Below, one piece after another: positions 17,815 to 28,579 of a stretch of DNA of 64,000 bases. The notes under the pieces were generated by a model, which did not search any database, was not told where the DNA came from, and was given only the letters and a program-made list of their open reading frames with translations. Where the stretch lies: NCBI GenBank assembly GCA_947626145.1, contig CANQRB010000003.1, positions 62,001-126,000 of the forward strand, read 5' to 3'. The stretch comes from an uncultured Clostridia bacterium. Its GTDB lineage: Bacteria; Bacillota; Clostridia; UMGS1883. Each line of letters begins with the position of its first letter. The stretch's first letter is position 1. A program made the translations under genes and the position numbers.

Positions 17815-20436
17815 TTGAAAAATCTTGAAAAAACCTACAATCCCGCCGAGATAGAGGATCGCCTCTACTCAAAGTGGGTTGAAAGCGGCTGCTTCCACGC
17901 CGAGCCTGATCCCGAAAAGGAGCCCTATACCATCGTTATCCCGCCCCCCAACGTTACCGGCCAGCTCCACATGGGCCACGCCCTTGACGAAACCTTGCAA
18001 GACATACTCATCCGTTTCAAGCGGATGCAGGGCTATAACGCCCTGTGGATACCCGGCACCGACCACGCCGGCATCGCCACCCAGATAAAGGTGGAGGAGA
18101 CCCTGCGCAAGGAAGAGGGCCTGACCCGCTATGATCTGGGAAGGGACAAGTTTCTGGAACGGGTGTGGGACTGGAAAAACAAGTTCGGCAGCCGCATCAT
18201 AAATCAGCTGAAAAAGATAGGCAGCTCATGCGACTGGGAACGGGAACGGTTCACCATGGACGAGGGCTGTTCCAGGGCAGTCCGTGAGGTATTTGTTAAC
18301 CTCTACAACAAGGGCCTTATCTACCGGGGCAACCGGATAATCAACTGGTGCCCGAGCTGCACCACCGCCCTCTCCGACGCCGAGGTGGAGTACAGCGACC
18401 AGCCCGGCCACTTCTGGCACGTGCGCTATCAGATAACCGGCACCGACCGCTATATCACCGTGGCCACCACCCGGCCCGAGACCATGCTGGGCGACACGGC
18501 CATCGCCGTACACCCCGACGACGAGAGGTACAGGGACGTTGTGGGCAAGACCTGCATTCTGCCCCTTGTGGGCCGTGAGATACCCATAGTGGCCGACGAG
18601 TACGTGGAAATGGACTTCGGCACCGGCGCGGTAAAGATAACTCCCGCCCACGACCCCAACGACTTCGAGGTTGGCAAGCGCCATGATCTGCCCGTTATCA
18701 ACGTGATGAACGACGACGCCACCATCAACAAAAACGGCGGAAAATACGAGGGACTGGACCGCTACGAGGCCCGCAAACAGATAGTGGCCGACCTTGAAGC
18801 GTGCGGCGCGCTGGTTAAAATCGAGGAGCACAGCCACAACGTGGGACACTGCTACCGCTGCGGTACCACCGTGGAGCCCCTGACCAGCGACCAGTGGTTT
18901 GTGAAAATGGCCCCTCTCGCCAAGGAGGCCATCCGCGTCGTAAAGGACGGCGAGGTAAAGTTCGTGCCCGAGCGCTTCACCAAGACTTATTTGAACTGGA
19001 TGGAGAACGTCCACGACTGGTGCATCAGCCGCCAGCTCTGGTGGGGCCACCGCATACCCGCTTTCTACTGTGACGGCTGCGGCGAAATGACCGTTTCAAA
19101 GGAGGACATCACCGTTTGTCCCAAGTGCGGCGGCCATGTACGTCAGGAGGAGGACGTGCTGGACACCTGGTTCTCCTCGGCCCTGTGGCCCTTCTCCACG
19201 CTGGGCTTCCCGGAGCAGACCGAGGAGCTGAAATATTTCTTCCCCACCAGCACCCTCGTCACCGGCTACGACATAATATTCTTCTGGGTTGCCAGAATGA
19301 TATTCAGCAGCTGCGAGCATATGCACGACGTGCCCTTTAAGACCGTGTTCATACACGGCCTTGTGCGGGACAGCCAGGGCCGCAAAATGAGCAAATCCCT
19401 TGGCAACGGCATCGACCCGCTGGAGATAATCGACAAGTACGGCGCCGACGCCCTCCGCTTCACCCTCGCCACCGGCAACGCTCCCGGCAACGATATGCGC
19501 TTCTACATGGAGCGTGTGGAGGCCAGCCGCAACTTCGCCAACAAGATATGGAACGCCGCCCGCTTCGTGCTGATGAACCTTGAAATTGACAAACGGGAGC
19601 TGCCCCATGCCCCCAGGACCGAGGACAAGTGGATACTTTCCCGCCTGAACACGGTAATAAAAAATGTCACCGACAACCTCGACAGCTTCGAGCTGGGCGT
19701 TGCCCTGAGCAATATATATGATTTCGTATGGGACGAGGTTTGCGACTGGTACATCGAGCTGGTGAAGCCAAGGCTTTACGGCACGGACGCGGAAAGCAAG
19801 CTGGACGCCCAGCGCACCCTCGTGTGGGTTCTGGCCGACGTGATGAAGCTGCTCCACCCCTTCATGCCCTTCATAACCGAGGAAATTTACTGCTCGCTGC
19901 CGGTGGAGGAGGCGACAGTCGTCACGGCTTCATGGCCCAAATACGACGAGGCTCTTTCATTCCCCGAGGACGAGCGTACCATGGAGATAATCTGCGAGGC
20001 CATACGCAGCGTCCGCAACGTCCGCAGCGGCATGAACGTTCCTCCGTCCCGCAGAGCGGGTATGTTCATCGTCACCGACAGGCCCGAAATTTTCAGCGCT
20101 GGGGTCAGCTTCTTTGAAAAGCTTGCCGGCGCCAGAGACGTGGCCATTCAGGCCGACGAGACCGGCGTTCCCGCCGGAGCCGTCAGCGTGGTGGTAGAAG
20201 GAGCCCGCATCTTCATTCCCCTTGAGGACTTAATTGACGTGGAAAAGGAACGCCGGCGCCTTGAGGACGAAAAGACCCGTCTCGAGGGCGAGATAGCCAG
20301 AGTTGAAAAAATGCTCGGCAATCCCGGCTTCGTGTCCAAGGCTCCTCAGAAGAAAATAGACGAGGAGAAAGCCAAGGGCGAAAAGTACAGAGAGATGTAC
20401 GCCAAGGTTCTTGAAAGCCTCGAAAAGCTTAAATAA
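17815..20436 (+). CDS. valS: Valyl-tRNA synthetase (TTG start)
   Basis: [28 protein letters not shown]-terminal coiled coil; no T-box seen upstream. Confidence 0.97.
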   Translation: MKNLEKTYNPAEIEDRLYSKWVESGCFHAEPDPEKEPYTIVIPPPNVTGQLHMGHALDETLQDILIRFKRMQGYNALWIPGTDHAGIATQIKVEETLRKEEGLTRYDLGRDKFLERVWDWKNKFGSRIINQLKKIGSSCDWERERFTMDEGCSRAVREVFVNLYNKGLIYRGNRIINWCPSCTTALSDAEVEYSDQPGHFWHVRYQITGTDRYITVATTRPETMLGDTAIAVHPDDERYRDVVGKTCILPLVGREIPIVADEYVEMDFGTGAVKITPAHDPNDFEVGKRHDLPVINVMNDDATINKNGGKYEGLDRYEARKQIVADLEACGALVKIEEHSHNVGHCYRCGTTVEPLTSDQWFVKMAPLAKEAIRVVKDGEVKFVPERFTKTYLNWMENVHDWCISRQLWWGHRIPAFYCDGCGEMTVSKEDITVCPKCGGHVRQEEDVLDTWFSSALWPFSTLGFPEQTEELKYFFPTSTLVTGYDIIFFWVARMIFSSCEHMHDVPFKTVFIHGLVRDSQGRKMSKSLGNGIDPLEIIDKYGADALRFTLATGNAPGNDMRFYMERVEASRNFANKIWNAARFVLMNLEIDKRELPHAPRTEDKWILSRLNTVIKNVTDNLDSFELGVALSNIYDFVWDEVCDWYIELVKPRLYGTDAESKLDAQRTLVWVLADVMKLLHPFMPFITEEIYCSLPVEEATVVTASWPKYDEALSFPEDERTMEIICEAIRSVRNVRSGMNVPPSRRAGMFIVTDRPEIFSAGVSFFEKLAGARDVAIQADETGVPAGAVSVVVEGARIFIPLEDLIDVEKERRRLEDEKTRLEGEIARVEKMLGNPGFVSKAPQKKIDEEKAKGEKYREMYAKVLESLEKLK

Positions 20437-20484
20437 ACTTGAATAATTTACCGCAGCCGGCATATAATTGTTCCGGTGATGTAA

Positions 20485-21168
20485 ATGCTGACTGTTGTTG
20501 CCGCCCGTAAATCGGGCGGCGTTTTTTCCCCGGCCCTGATACGTGAGGAAAGGGGCCCGGCGGAGGTCTTTTACCTGAAAAACGCTCAGGCCCTGAAAAA
20601 GCTGAAAAAACTTGGGCCAAAGCGCGCCGTGGCGGCGCCCTCGGCGGCGGAGCTGGTCGGCCCGGCGGCCAAAGTGTGGGAGGGCGGCAGCGAATCCGAA
20701 ATCCGGCTGCCGCAAATTCTGGCAGGGCTGGCCAAACTCCCCGTGGGCGAGCTCTATCTTTTCACCGGAGTGGAGCGGGCGGCGGAGCTGATAGAACGCT
20801 GCTCCGGCTGCGCCCGGCTGTTCACGGTAGTAACCGGCGAAACGGGAGGGCAGGAGCTGTTCGACAAGCTGTATTTCGACAGGGGCGTAATTCTGCGGCG
20901 GGTGCAGTCGCCCGCCAGCCGCGTGGGAGCCACGGCCCTGAGCCTGACGGAAACGGGGCGGACGGCGCCGGGAGTGTTGAGCGTAGATCTGACAAGGCTG
21001 GGACGGCTGAAATTTTACGGCGGCCCTCTCGACCCTCTGGAGGAGGAGGGGCTCTCCCCCACCGCCGAGCTATACGCCCTCGCCGGTCTGCCTTTGCCGG
21101 AAAATGGCGTTATTTCAAAGGAGCACGGGGACAAAATTTTATATCTTGACACCGGAACGATTTTGTAG
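20485..21168 (+). CDS. Hypothetical protein
   Basis: 227-aa ORF between valS and greA in the same direction; no family recognised. Confidence 0.55.
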   Translation: MLTVVAARKSGGVFSPALIREERGPAEVFYLKNAQALKKLKKLGPKRAVAAPSAAELVGPAAKVWEGGSESEIRLPQILAGLAKLPVGELYLFTGVERAAELIERCSGCARLFTVVTGETGGQELFDKLYFDRGVILRRVQSPASRVGATALSLTETGRTAPGVLSVDLTRLGRLKFYGGPLDPLEEEGLSPTAELYALAGLPLPENGVISKEHGDKILYLDTGTIL

Positions 21169-21220
21169 TATAATACTATAGATTTAATGGAAAGCATAAG
21201 AATTGAGAGGAGTTTTTTAC

Positions 21221-21697
21221 ATGGCTGCAAAACAGGTATTACTTACAAAAGACGGTCTGAAAAGGCTTCAGGATGAGCTGGAAAATCTTAAGACCGTCCG
21301 CCGTCAGGAGAACAAGGAGGCCATCAAGCGGGCCCGTTCCTTCGGCGACCTTTCCGAGAACAGCGAGTATGACGAGGCCAAGGAGGAGCAGGCGGCCATC
21401 GAGCAGCGCATCACCGAAATCGAGGCCATGCTGGTCAACGTAAAGATAATCGACGACGATACCGTTGACAACAGCACGGTTTCAGTGGGCTCAACGGTGA
21501 GCATCAAGGACGTCGAGACCGGCGATGTGGACGTTTACGCCATAGTCGGCTCCACCGAGTCCAACCCCGAGGAGGGGAAAATATCCGACGAGTGCCCCGT
21601 GGGCAAGGCCCTGCTGTCCAAAAGGGTCGGCGACATAGTCCCCGTGGAGATACCCGACGGAGTTATCAACTACGAAATACTGTCCATCGAAAGATAG
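21221..21697 (+). CDS. greA: Transcription elongation factor GreA
   Basis: LTKDGLKRLQDELENLKTVRRQENKEAIKRARSFGDLSENSEYDEAKEEQ; start at MAAKQ. Confidence 0.97.
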   Translation: MAAKQVLLTKDGLKRLQDELENLKTVRRQENKEAIKRARSFGDLSENSEYDEAKEEQAAIEQRITEIEAMLVNVKIIDDDTVDNSTVSVGSTVSIKDVETGDVDVYAIVGSTESNPEEGKISDECPVGKALLSKRVGDIVPVEIPDGVINYEILSIER

Positions 21698-21729
21698 GCC
21701 CCGCAGAACATCCAACGGCCGATAATCTC

Positions 21730-21764
21730 AAGGCAATACCGCGGCATCTGTGCGGTATTGCCTT
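21730..21764 (+). terminator. greA intrinsic terminator
   Basis: AAGGCAATACCGC...GCGGTATTGCCTT inverted repeat. Confidence 0.75.
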
Positions 21765-21900
21765 AAGTTAATATTTTACAATATTGTCCGTGTATTTTTT
21801 TACAAATTAAGCATAATATCTCTTGACTAAAAGAATATTTTATAGTATAATACCACAGTATGTAAAAAATGGACAAAATTTCCACTTCCTATAAGAAAGG

Positions 21901-24372
21901 ATGACAAGAATGGCAAAGACACCAGCCCTCACGCCCGCTCAGCAGGCGCTGAAGGAGGAAATTCTCGGCAAGCTCAGCCGTCACTACGGACGGACCCTTG
22001 ACGACGCCACAAAATCCCACATCTATAAGGCCACGGCCCTCACCGTCCGTGACACCATCATGAAGCGGTGGACCGAGTACCGCCGGAGCCAGCGCACCGC
22101 CCACAGGAAGGAGCTCTTCTATCTGTCCTTTGAGTTCCTCATGGGCCGCAGCCTCGGCAACAACCTTCTCAACACCGGTCTCACCGAGGACTACGAGGCC
22201 GTGCTCCAGAGCATGGGCTGTTCCCTGTCCGAGATAGCCGCTCAGGAGAGCGACGCCGGTCTTGGCAACGGCGGCCTTGGCAGACTCGCCGCCTGCTTCC
22301 TCGACTCACTGGCGGCCCTTAACCTTCCCGCCTTCGGCTGCTCCATCCGTTACGAGTACGGACTTTTCAAGCAGAAAATAATCGACGGCCAGCAGGTGGA
22401 GACCCCCGACAACTGGCTCAGCGACGGCACCGTATGGGAAATTCCCCGTCCCGAGGAGCAGCAGGTAGTTCGCTTCGGCGGCAATGTAAAGACCGAGTAT
22501 GTTGACGGCAAAATGAAGTTCACTTACGAGAACACCACCGACGTGCTGGGTATTCCCTATGATATGCCCATCGCAGGCTACAACGCCAATCTGGTCAACA
22601 CCCTGCGTCTCTGGTCCTCCCGCGCCAAGAACGACCTCAACATGGCTTACTTCAGCGGCGGCGACTATGTAAAGGCCGTGGAGGAAAAGGCTCTGGCCGA
22701 GGCCCTGTCCAAGGTGCTCTATCCCGAGGACAACCATCAGGAGGGCAAGGCCCTTCGCCTGCGCCAGCAGTATTTCTTCGTTTCCTGCACCATTCAGTGG
22801 ATAATTTCCCGCTTCAAGCGGCACCACGCCGGAGAGGGTCTGTCCCATCTGGCGGACTATATCACCATACACATCAACGACACCCATCCCGCCATCGGTA
22901 TTCCCGAGCTTATGCGCATACTCATGGACGAAGAGGGCATGGGCTGGGACGAGGCCTGGGCCATCACCACTCAGGTATTCGCCTACACCAACCACACCGT
23001 AATGGCCGAGGCTCTGGAAAAGTGGCCCGTTGACCTGTTCAAGCGCCTTCTGCCCAGAATCTGGATGATAGTTGAGGAAATGAACCGCCGTCTCCAGAAT
23101 CAGCTGCTCAGCGTTTACGGCGAGGACTGGGGCAAGATAAACTATATGTCCATCGTGGCCGACAACTATATCTCCATGGCCAATATGTGCCTGGCCTCCT
23201 GCTACAAGGTAAACGGCGTGAGCGAGCTGCACACCGACATCCTCAAGAACGACGTGTTCAAGGATTATTACAACCTTTATCCCGACAAGTTCGAGGCCAT
23301 AACCAACGGCATCACATACCGCCGCTGGCTGCGGCTGGCCAACCCCGAGCTGAGCAAAATAATCAGCGACCGGATCGGCGAGGAGTGGATAACCAAGGCC
23401 GACGAGCTTCAGGCCATAGCCAACTATGCCGACGACGAGGAGTTCCAGAAGCAGTTCCGCAAGATGAAGCTGGCCAAGAAAAAAGAGCTGGCCGCCTATA
23501 TCAAGGAGCACAACGGAGTGGACATCGACCCCAACTCCATCTTTGACGTGCAGGTAAAGCGCCTCCACGAGTACAAGCGTCAGCTGCTGAACATACTCCA
23601 TGTTCTCTATCTCTATGACAAGCTGAAGCACGACAGCGAGTACGATATGCTGCCCCACACCTTTATCTTCGGTGCCAAGGCTTCTCCCGGATACAAGCGG
23701 GCCAAGCTCATCATCCGCCTTATCAACGACGTGGCGAAGCTGGTCAACGACGATCCCGACCTCAAGGGCAAGATCAAGGTTGTATTCATCGAAAACTACG
23801 GCGTATCTCTGGCCCAGAAGATAATCCCCGCCGCCGACATCTCCGAGCAGATCTCCACCGCCGGACTTGAGGCCAGCGGCACCGGCAACATGAAGTTCAT
23901 GGCCAACGGCGCCCTGACCATAGGCACCCTTGACGGCGCGAACGTGGAAATGCTCCGCTGTGTGGGCGACGACAACATCTTTATCTTCGGTATGACCACT
24001 CCCGAGGTCAACCGCGCCCTTCGCTTCGAAAGCGCAACCAGCCAGGACATCTACGCTTCCAACCCCGACATCCGCCGTATTCTTGATATGCTCATCGACG
24101 GCACGGTCAACGCATCCGACCATCATCTCTACTATGACCTGTACCAGTCGCTGGTATTCGGCGACCACGGCGTGGCCGACAAGTTCATGGTGGTACGTGA
24201 TTTCCGGGCCTACTGCGCCATCCACGAGAAGGCCGACCGCCAGTACCGCGACGAGAAGCTGTGGACGAGGAAAGCTATACTCAACGTGGCTTACAGCGGC
24301 TTCTTCTCCAGCGACCGGACCATCGAGGAGTACAACGACAAGATCTGGCACCTCGAAAAGGTAGAGCACTAA
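21901..24372 (+). CDS. glgP: Glycogen/starch/alpha-glucan phosphorylase
   Basis: SFEFLMGRSLGNNLLN, FDVQVKRLHEYKRQLLN, EASGTGNMKFMANGALTIGTLDGANVE. Confidence 0.97.
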   Translation: MTRMAKTPALTPAQQALKEEILGKLSRHYGRTLDDATKSHIYKATALTVRDTIMKRWTEYRRSQRTAHRKELFYLSFEFLMGRSLGNNLLNTGLTEDYEAVLQSMGCSLSEIAAQESDAGLGNGGLGRLAACFLDSLAALNLPAFGCSIRYEYGLFKQKIIDGQQVETPDNWLSDGTVWEIPRPEEQQVVRFGGNVKTEYVDGKMKFTYENTTDVLGIPYDMPIAGYNANLVNTLRLWSSRAKNDLNMAYFSGGDYVKAVEEKALAEALSKVLYPEDNHQEGKALRLRQQYFFVSCTIQWIISRFKRHHAGEGLSHLADYITIHINDTHPAIGIPELMRILMDEEGMGWDEAWAITTQVFAYTNHTVMAEALEKWPVDLFKRLLPRIWMIVEEMNRRLQNQLLSVYGEDWGKINYMSIVADNYISMANMCLASCYKVNGVSELHTDILKNDVFKDYYNLYPDKFEAITNGITYRRWLRLANPELSKIISDRIGEEWITKADELQAIANYADDEEFQKQFRKMKLAKKKELAAYIKEHNGVDIDPNSIFDVQVKRLHEYKRQLLNILHVLYLYDKLKHDSEYDMLPHTFIFGAKASPGYKRAKLIIRLINDVAKLVNDDPDLKGKIKVVFIENYGVSLAQKIIPAADISEQISTAGLEASGTGNMKFMANGALTIGTLDGANVEMLRCVGDDNIFIFGMTTPEVNRALRFESATSQDIYASNPDIRRILDMLIDGTVNASDHHLYYDLYQSLVFGDHGVADKFMVVRDFRAYCAIHEKADRQYRDEKLWTRKAILNVAYSGFFSSDRTIEEYNDKIWHLEKVEH

Positions 24373-24399
24373 AGCAGTAAAACCCGATAAGGAATAAAC

Positions 24400-24433
24400 A
24401 AAACAGGTTTCGGCTCAGGCCGGGACCTGTTTT
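24400..24433 (+). terminator. glgP intrinsic terminator
   Basis: AAAACAGGT...ACCTGTTTT inverted repeat. Confidence 0.75.
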
Positions 24434-24724
24434 GCATACGTGTCAATAAGATGGCAAATGCTATTTTTGCCATATGGCAAAATAGCAAAAATAGCTGATA
24501 CAGATAAAGATAAAGAAAAAGAAAAAGAAAAAGATACTCTTACTGATACAGAAAAGGATAAAGATAATGATACTTAGTATTAGAGAGGCGACTTTTCCAC
24601 AGATACGGCGTTTTTTCCCATAACATCGGGCAAAACCTATGTGGAAAACCCTGTGGAAAACTCTGTCATTGTTACCGTAATAATCCCGCATATTGATAAT
24701 TTTAAGGGCATTACCAATAAAAAA

Positions 24725-24755
24725 GGGACATCTGCCCCAAAAGAGCAGGTGTCCC
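24725..24755 (-). terminator. Terminator of PHP phosphatase operon
   Basis: GGGACACCTGC...GCAGATGTCCC followed by a T tract on the minus strand. Confidence 0.75.
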
Positions 24756-24768
24756 TCCATATTATGCT

Positions 24769-25485
24769 CTATACTTCCACGAATTCTGACTTTTCCAGCA
24801 CTCTGCGACCACGGTAAAGTATGCGCTCAACGCCGGGATCGCCCAGCTTTTCCTTAATAGTGTCATAAGCGAATTTTATCTTCGGGGGACGGCTCTCAAG
24901 ATTGTGAGTGTCGCTGCCAAGCAGGGAGGCCAGATGCTCGTCAAAGAATTTCAGCGATTTCCTCTTGGTAAAGAAGCCCTGGAAGCTCTCCGCGTTCATC
25001 TGGAGTATGCAGCCCATCTTCTTCAGCTCACGTATCTCGCTGAGGCCGCCGTTGAAGCCGATATACCGCTCAAAGTGAGCGATAAGGGGGGTAAAGCCGT
25101 TGCACTGTATCTTGTAGACGGTGTCCAGATTGCGGCTGCTCCACTTGGTAAAGGGCATTTCCAAAAGCAGATACTTCGTTCCGCGTATGGCCATCTCACC
25201 CAGGCCGTCCACCTTGTCGAGGGAGTCCATGAACAGCACCTCGGCGCCCAAATGGAGCCGCAGGCCCACGGGATGATTTTCCAGAGCGGCCATCAGGTGC
25301 TCAAAGCTAACCTGCCGCCGGTCGAGGAATTTTTCCACACTGTTCTGTGAAGCGTAAAAGTGGGGTGTGAGCACAACGTCGGTCACTCCCTCCTCCCTGA
25401 GCTTTTCCAGCATTTGCACGGACATTTCGGAATTTTTGCTGCCGTCGTCAATACCGGGCAGTATGTGGGTGTGAATATCAATCAT
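24769..25485 (-). CDS. PHP-family protein-tyrosine phosphatase (CpsB/YwqE-like)
   Basis: MIDIHTHILPGIDDGSKNSEMSVQML, LTPHFYA, GSDTHN. Confidence 0.9.
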   Translation of the reverse strand: MIDIHTHILPGIDDGSKNSEMSVQMLEKLREEGVTDVVLTPHFYASQNSVEKFLDRRQVSFEHLMAALENHPVGLRLHLGAEVLFMDSLDKVDGLGEMAIRGTKYLLLEMPFTKWSSRNLDTVYKIQCNGFTPLIAHFERYIGFNGGLSEIRELKKMGCILQMNAESFQGFFTKRKSLKFFDEHLASLLGSDTHNLESRPPKIKFAYDTIKEKLGDPGVERILYRGRRVLEKSEFVEV

Positions 25486-26777
25486 TTTTTATCCCTCTCT
25501 TTCCTGCCGGTCTTGTCCGCGCCGCATATAAATCCGACTATTCTGGCGCCGCCGCCGCGGAGGGCGCCGACAAGATCCGCAATTTTATCCATAGTGGTAC
25601 GGCGCATACGCACCGTGACGGCCACACCGTCGGCCAGCTCCGCAAGAAGGGCGCCGGCGTTTTCATCCTCCGCCGTCGGGGCGACAAATATGATATAGTC
25701 GTATTTGCCGGCAAAGCCGTCAATGATCTTCTTTGTGTCGCCGCCGGCCAGCAGCTCTATCGGGTCGGGGGGCACATCGCCGGAGGCGAGCACGTCCAGA
25801 TTTTTCCGGACGTTCGCCTTAACGGCGGCGTCGGGCTCCGAGTCGCCGACCAGCACATTACTGAGTCCCAGGGCCGCGTCCGGGGCAAGTATCCGTCCGG
25901 CCGCCGGATCGCCAAGGTCGCCGTCAATGAGCAGAACCCTTTGTCCGGTCTGGGCTATTGACTCCGCAATGCCGGCCGCCATCGCTCCCCTGCCCTCGCC
26001 GCCGGGGCCCGTAATGGCAATTCTGCGGCAGCCGCTGTGAGCAAAAGAAAACTTGACGTTGTTCCTGAGGGCGTCATAACCCGCGCCGCCGGCCACGGTT
26101 CCCAGCACCGGAAGCCCGAACCTCTCGGTGAGGCGGGAGGGCTTTTTTATCCTCAAATCAAACCTTTCGGCCAGAAGCACACCGGCCGCGCCCAAAACAA
26201 GTCCGAGCGCGAGGCCGATCAAAGTGACCCTCGGTATGTTGGGGGACACGGGCCTGCGTGGGAGCTTTGCCCGGTCAACTATGGTGGCGCTGCTGCCCTT
26301 GGCCACGTCCTGTATAAGAGCCGGAGCGATGTCCGCCACCACATTGGCTATGGTTTGGGCGTGTTCGGGATAGTTGCTGCGCACCGTCACCACCAGAAGG
26401 GGGGTGCCGTCCACGCCGGAGGCGCTTATCATGGAGGAAAGCTGGGCCGTGGTATAGCCCAGTTCCGTGTTGTCGGCCACTTCCTCAAGAATTCGGTCGG
26501 TCTTTATCATGGCGCCGTAAACATCGGCAAGGGTGCTGGAGGTGGTTACGTCCGTGCCCTGTACCTTTATGGACTCGGACACGCCCTGCTGGTTATTGAC
26601 ATAGAGCTTAACGTTGGTTGAATACACGGGCCGCATGAACCAGCTGCTGTAAACGAAGGCCGCCAGCCCGAACGCCAGCGTCGCCGCCAATATCACCGGC
26701 AGCTTAACAACAAGTATTTTAAAAACCTTGACCAGATCTATCTGATCCTCGGTCATCTCCTCAAATTTATCATCCAT
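25482..26777 (-). CDS. Wzz/chain-length determinant domain fused to a degenerate BY-kinase-like P-loop domain
   Basis: N-terminal Wzz with TM helices; C-terminal CapB/CpsD-like RRIAITGPGGEGRGAMAAGIAESIAQTGQRVLLIDGDLGDP... Confidence 0.85.
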   Translation of the reverse strand: MDDKFEEMTEDQIDLVKVFKILVVKLPVILAATLAFGLAAFVYSSWFMRPVYSTNVKLYVNNQQGVSESIKVQGTDVTTSSTLADVYGAMIKTDRILEEVADNTELGYTTAQLSSMISASGVDGTPLLVVTVRSNYPEHAQTIANVVADIAPALIQDVAKGSSATIVDRAKLPRRPVSPNIPRVTLIGLALGLVLGAAGVLLAERFDLRIKKPSRLTERFGLPVLGTVAGGAGYDALRNNVKFSFAHSGCRRIAITGPGGEGRGAMAAGIAESIAQTGQRVLLIDGDLGDPAAGRILAPDAALGLSNVLVGDSEPDAAVKANVRKNLDVLASGDVPPDPIELLAGGDTKKIIDGFAGKYDYIIFVAPTAEDENAGALLAELADGVAVTVRMRRTTMDKIADLVGALRGGGARIVGFICGADKTGRKERDKK

Positions 26778-26964
26778 TGGGTCTCCTCCTCAGAATGGTA
26801 ATATACTTCCATATAACATTATACACCAAAATTGCAAAATGTCAAGAGGTTCCGTGCCGCCCGATGAAAAACGGGCAATAATTTTTTAATTAATAATTTA
26901 ATTCTTGCCAAAACGTGAAATTTGTTGTATAATGTTAACATAAAGTATGAAAGGAGTTTAAAGT

Positions 26965-28110
26965 ATGAAAAAATTTACGGCGTCAATTATGTGCGTCATC
27001 ATGCTCATTTCCCAGTCCACGGCCCTCGCCATGGATCTGACCTGCAAGGGAGCGATAGTGACGGACTTCGCCACAGGGCGGATAATTTACGAGCAAAACG
27101 CCGACACCCCTTATGTGCCGGCCAGCATGACGAAGCTCATGGCACTTTACGTGTTCTTCAGCGAGATGGAGAGCCACGGGCTGGACTTCAATTCCGAGGT
27201 GCTTATCAGCAAGAACGTGGCCGACCTGTCGGTGGCCTATGATCTCAGCAACGTGCCCCTTAACGAGGGCTGGACCTACACGGTGGACCGGCTGCTGTCG
27301 GCGGTCTGCGCCGCTTCGGCCTGTGCGGCCACGGTGGCTCTGGCCGAGGCGATCTCGGGAACCGAGGCGGACTATGTGGTGCTGATGAACGAATACGCCG
27401 CCAATATGGGTCTTGAGGCCCACTTCGTGGACTGCTTCGGCATCAGCGGGGAAAACCGGATAACGCCCCGATCCCTGGCCGCTTTGGCAAAGAAGATGAT
27501 AGAGGATTACCCCTTCTACCTCAACTACAGCTCCATGACAGGCGTCGTCTGGGGCGGCGAGACATACAAGGCCACAAACAAGCTGCTGCCGGGCATGGAC
27601 TACGCTTATCCCGGCGTGGACGGCATGAAAACCGGCACCACCGACGAGGGCGGCTGCTGTCTGACGGCCACGGCCATGAGGGACGGGAGAAGGATAATCT
27701 CTGTCGAGTTCGGCGCCCCCACCGACAAGACCCGTTTCACCGACTCCATAGCTCTGCTGGACTATGGCTTTGCCAACTATTCAAAAATACTGCGCCCGTT
27801 TTATGACACTGCCTGCGCCCTCACCGGACCGGACGAGGTTTATTTCAACGAGGACTTTGAAATCGCCGCCTCCCTGAGCAACGTGTCCCTTCCCTCTTCG
27901 CAGAAAGGCGAATGGCTGGTGAACGGCATACCCATCGCCGGCTATCAGTATGATCAGGTCTGGGTGGACAACGGCAGCACGGTTTACTTCCGATACAATC
28001 CCAACTTTTACGCCGGGGACAGCCTCGAGATCGCCTTCCGGCTCTATGACGGCGGCGACATGATAGAGTTCAGCAAGACTGTAAAAGTGGTTCAGGAATA
28101 CGCGGCGTAA
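26965..28110 (+). CDS. D-alanyl-D-alanine carboxypeptidase (DacF-like)
   Basis: Signal peptide; PASMTKLMALYV (SxxK), KTGTTDEGG; C-terminal beta domain. Confidence 0.92.
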   Translation: MKKFTASIMCVIMLISQSTALAMDLTCKGAIVTDFATGRIIYEQNADTPYVPASMTKLMALYVFFSEMESHGLDFNSEVLISKNVADLSVAYDLSNVPLNEGWTYTVDRLLSAVCAASACAATVALAEAISGTEADYVVLMNEYAANMGLEAHFVDCFGISGENRITPRSLAALAKKMIEDYPFYLNYSSMTGVVWGGETYKATNKLLPGMDYAYPGVDGMKTGTTDEGGCCLTATAMRDGRRIISVEFGAPTDKTRFTDSIALLDYGFANYSKILRPFYDTACALTGPDEVYFNEDFEIAASLSNVSLPSSQKGEWLVNGIPIAGYQYDQVWVDNGSTVYFRYNPNFYAGDSLEIAFRLYDGGDMIEFSKTVKVVQEYAA

Positions 28111-28296
28111 GGGCCGTAAAAATAGGCGGCGTCAGTTTTTTAAATTAGGTAAATTAGGAATGAGGAATTAGGAATGAGGAATACTGACGGGGCGCTTACG
28201 GCGAAAGTATTTGTTTAAGGCAAATTCATAATGTGGAAAAACAAAAATGTAACCTTGATACCGTAGGGGCGGCCATTTTGGCTGAAAGCGTTTGTT

Positions 28297-28560
28297 TATA
28301 CTAATCCCAAATTATAATCCCAAATTAAAATCATAAATTGCGAGTTTATTACGGTAACAATGACAGAGTAAAAAGGCTTCCCCTCGAGGGGAAGCTGTCG
28401 GCGTGAGCCGACTGATGAGGTGTAGCCGCTGTGCGGCGTTAGTTATTGCCGTATGTGTATTATAACGGATGCTGCGCATCCTACACCTCATCCGGCCCTT
28501 CGGGCCACCTTCCCCTCGAGGGGAAGGCTTTATTAGACGCTTTTATTAGGGATTAGTATT
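28297..28560. repeat. MITE-like dispersed element, copy B (inverted relative to copy A)
   Basis: TATACTAATCCC...GGGATTAGTATT ends; same palindromic core as copies A and D. Confidence 0.8.
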
Positions 28561-28579
28561 AAATACCGATAGAACGTTT

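Noticed and set aside
22306-24369. 687-aa minus-strand ORF antisense to glgP
   Set aside because: Antisense shadow of a highly conserved phosphorylase gene
24461-24760. 99-aa minus-strand ORF with poly-Phe tract
   Set aside because: Antisense of the GATAAAGAAAAAG microsatellite; overlaps the terminator of the downstream gene
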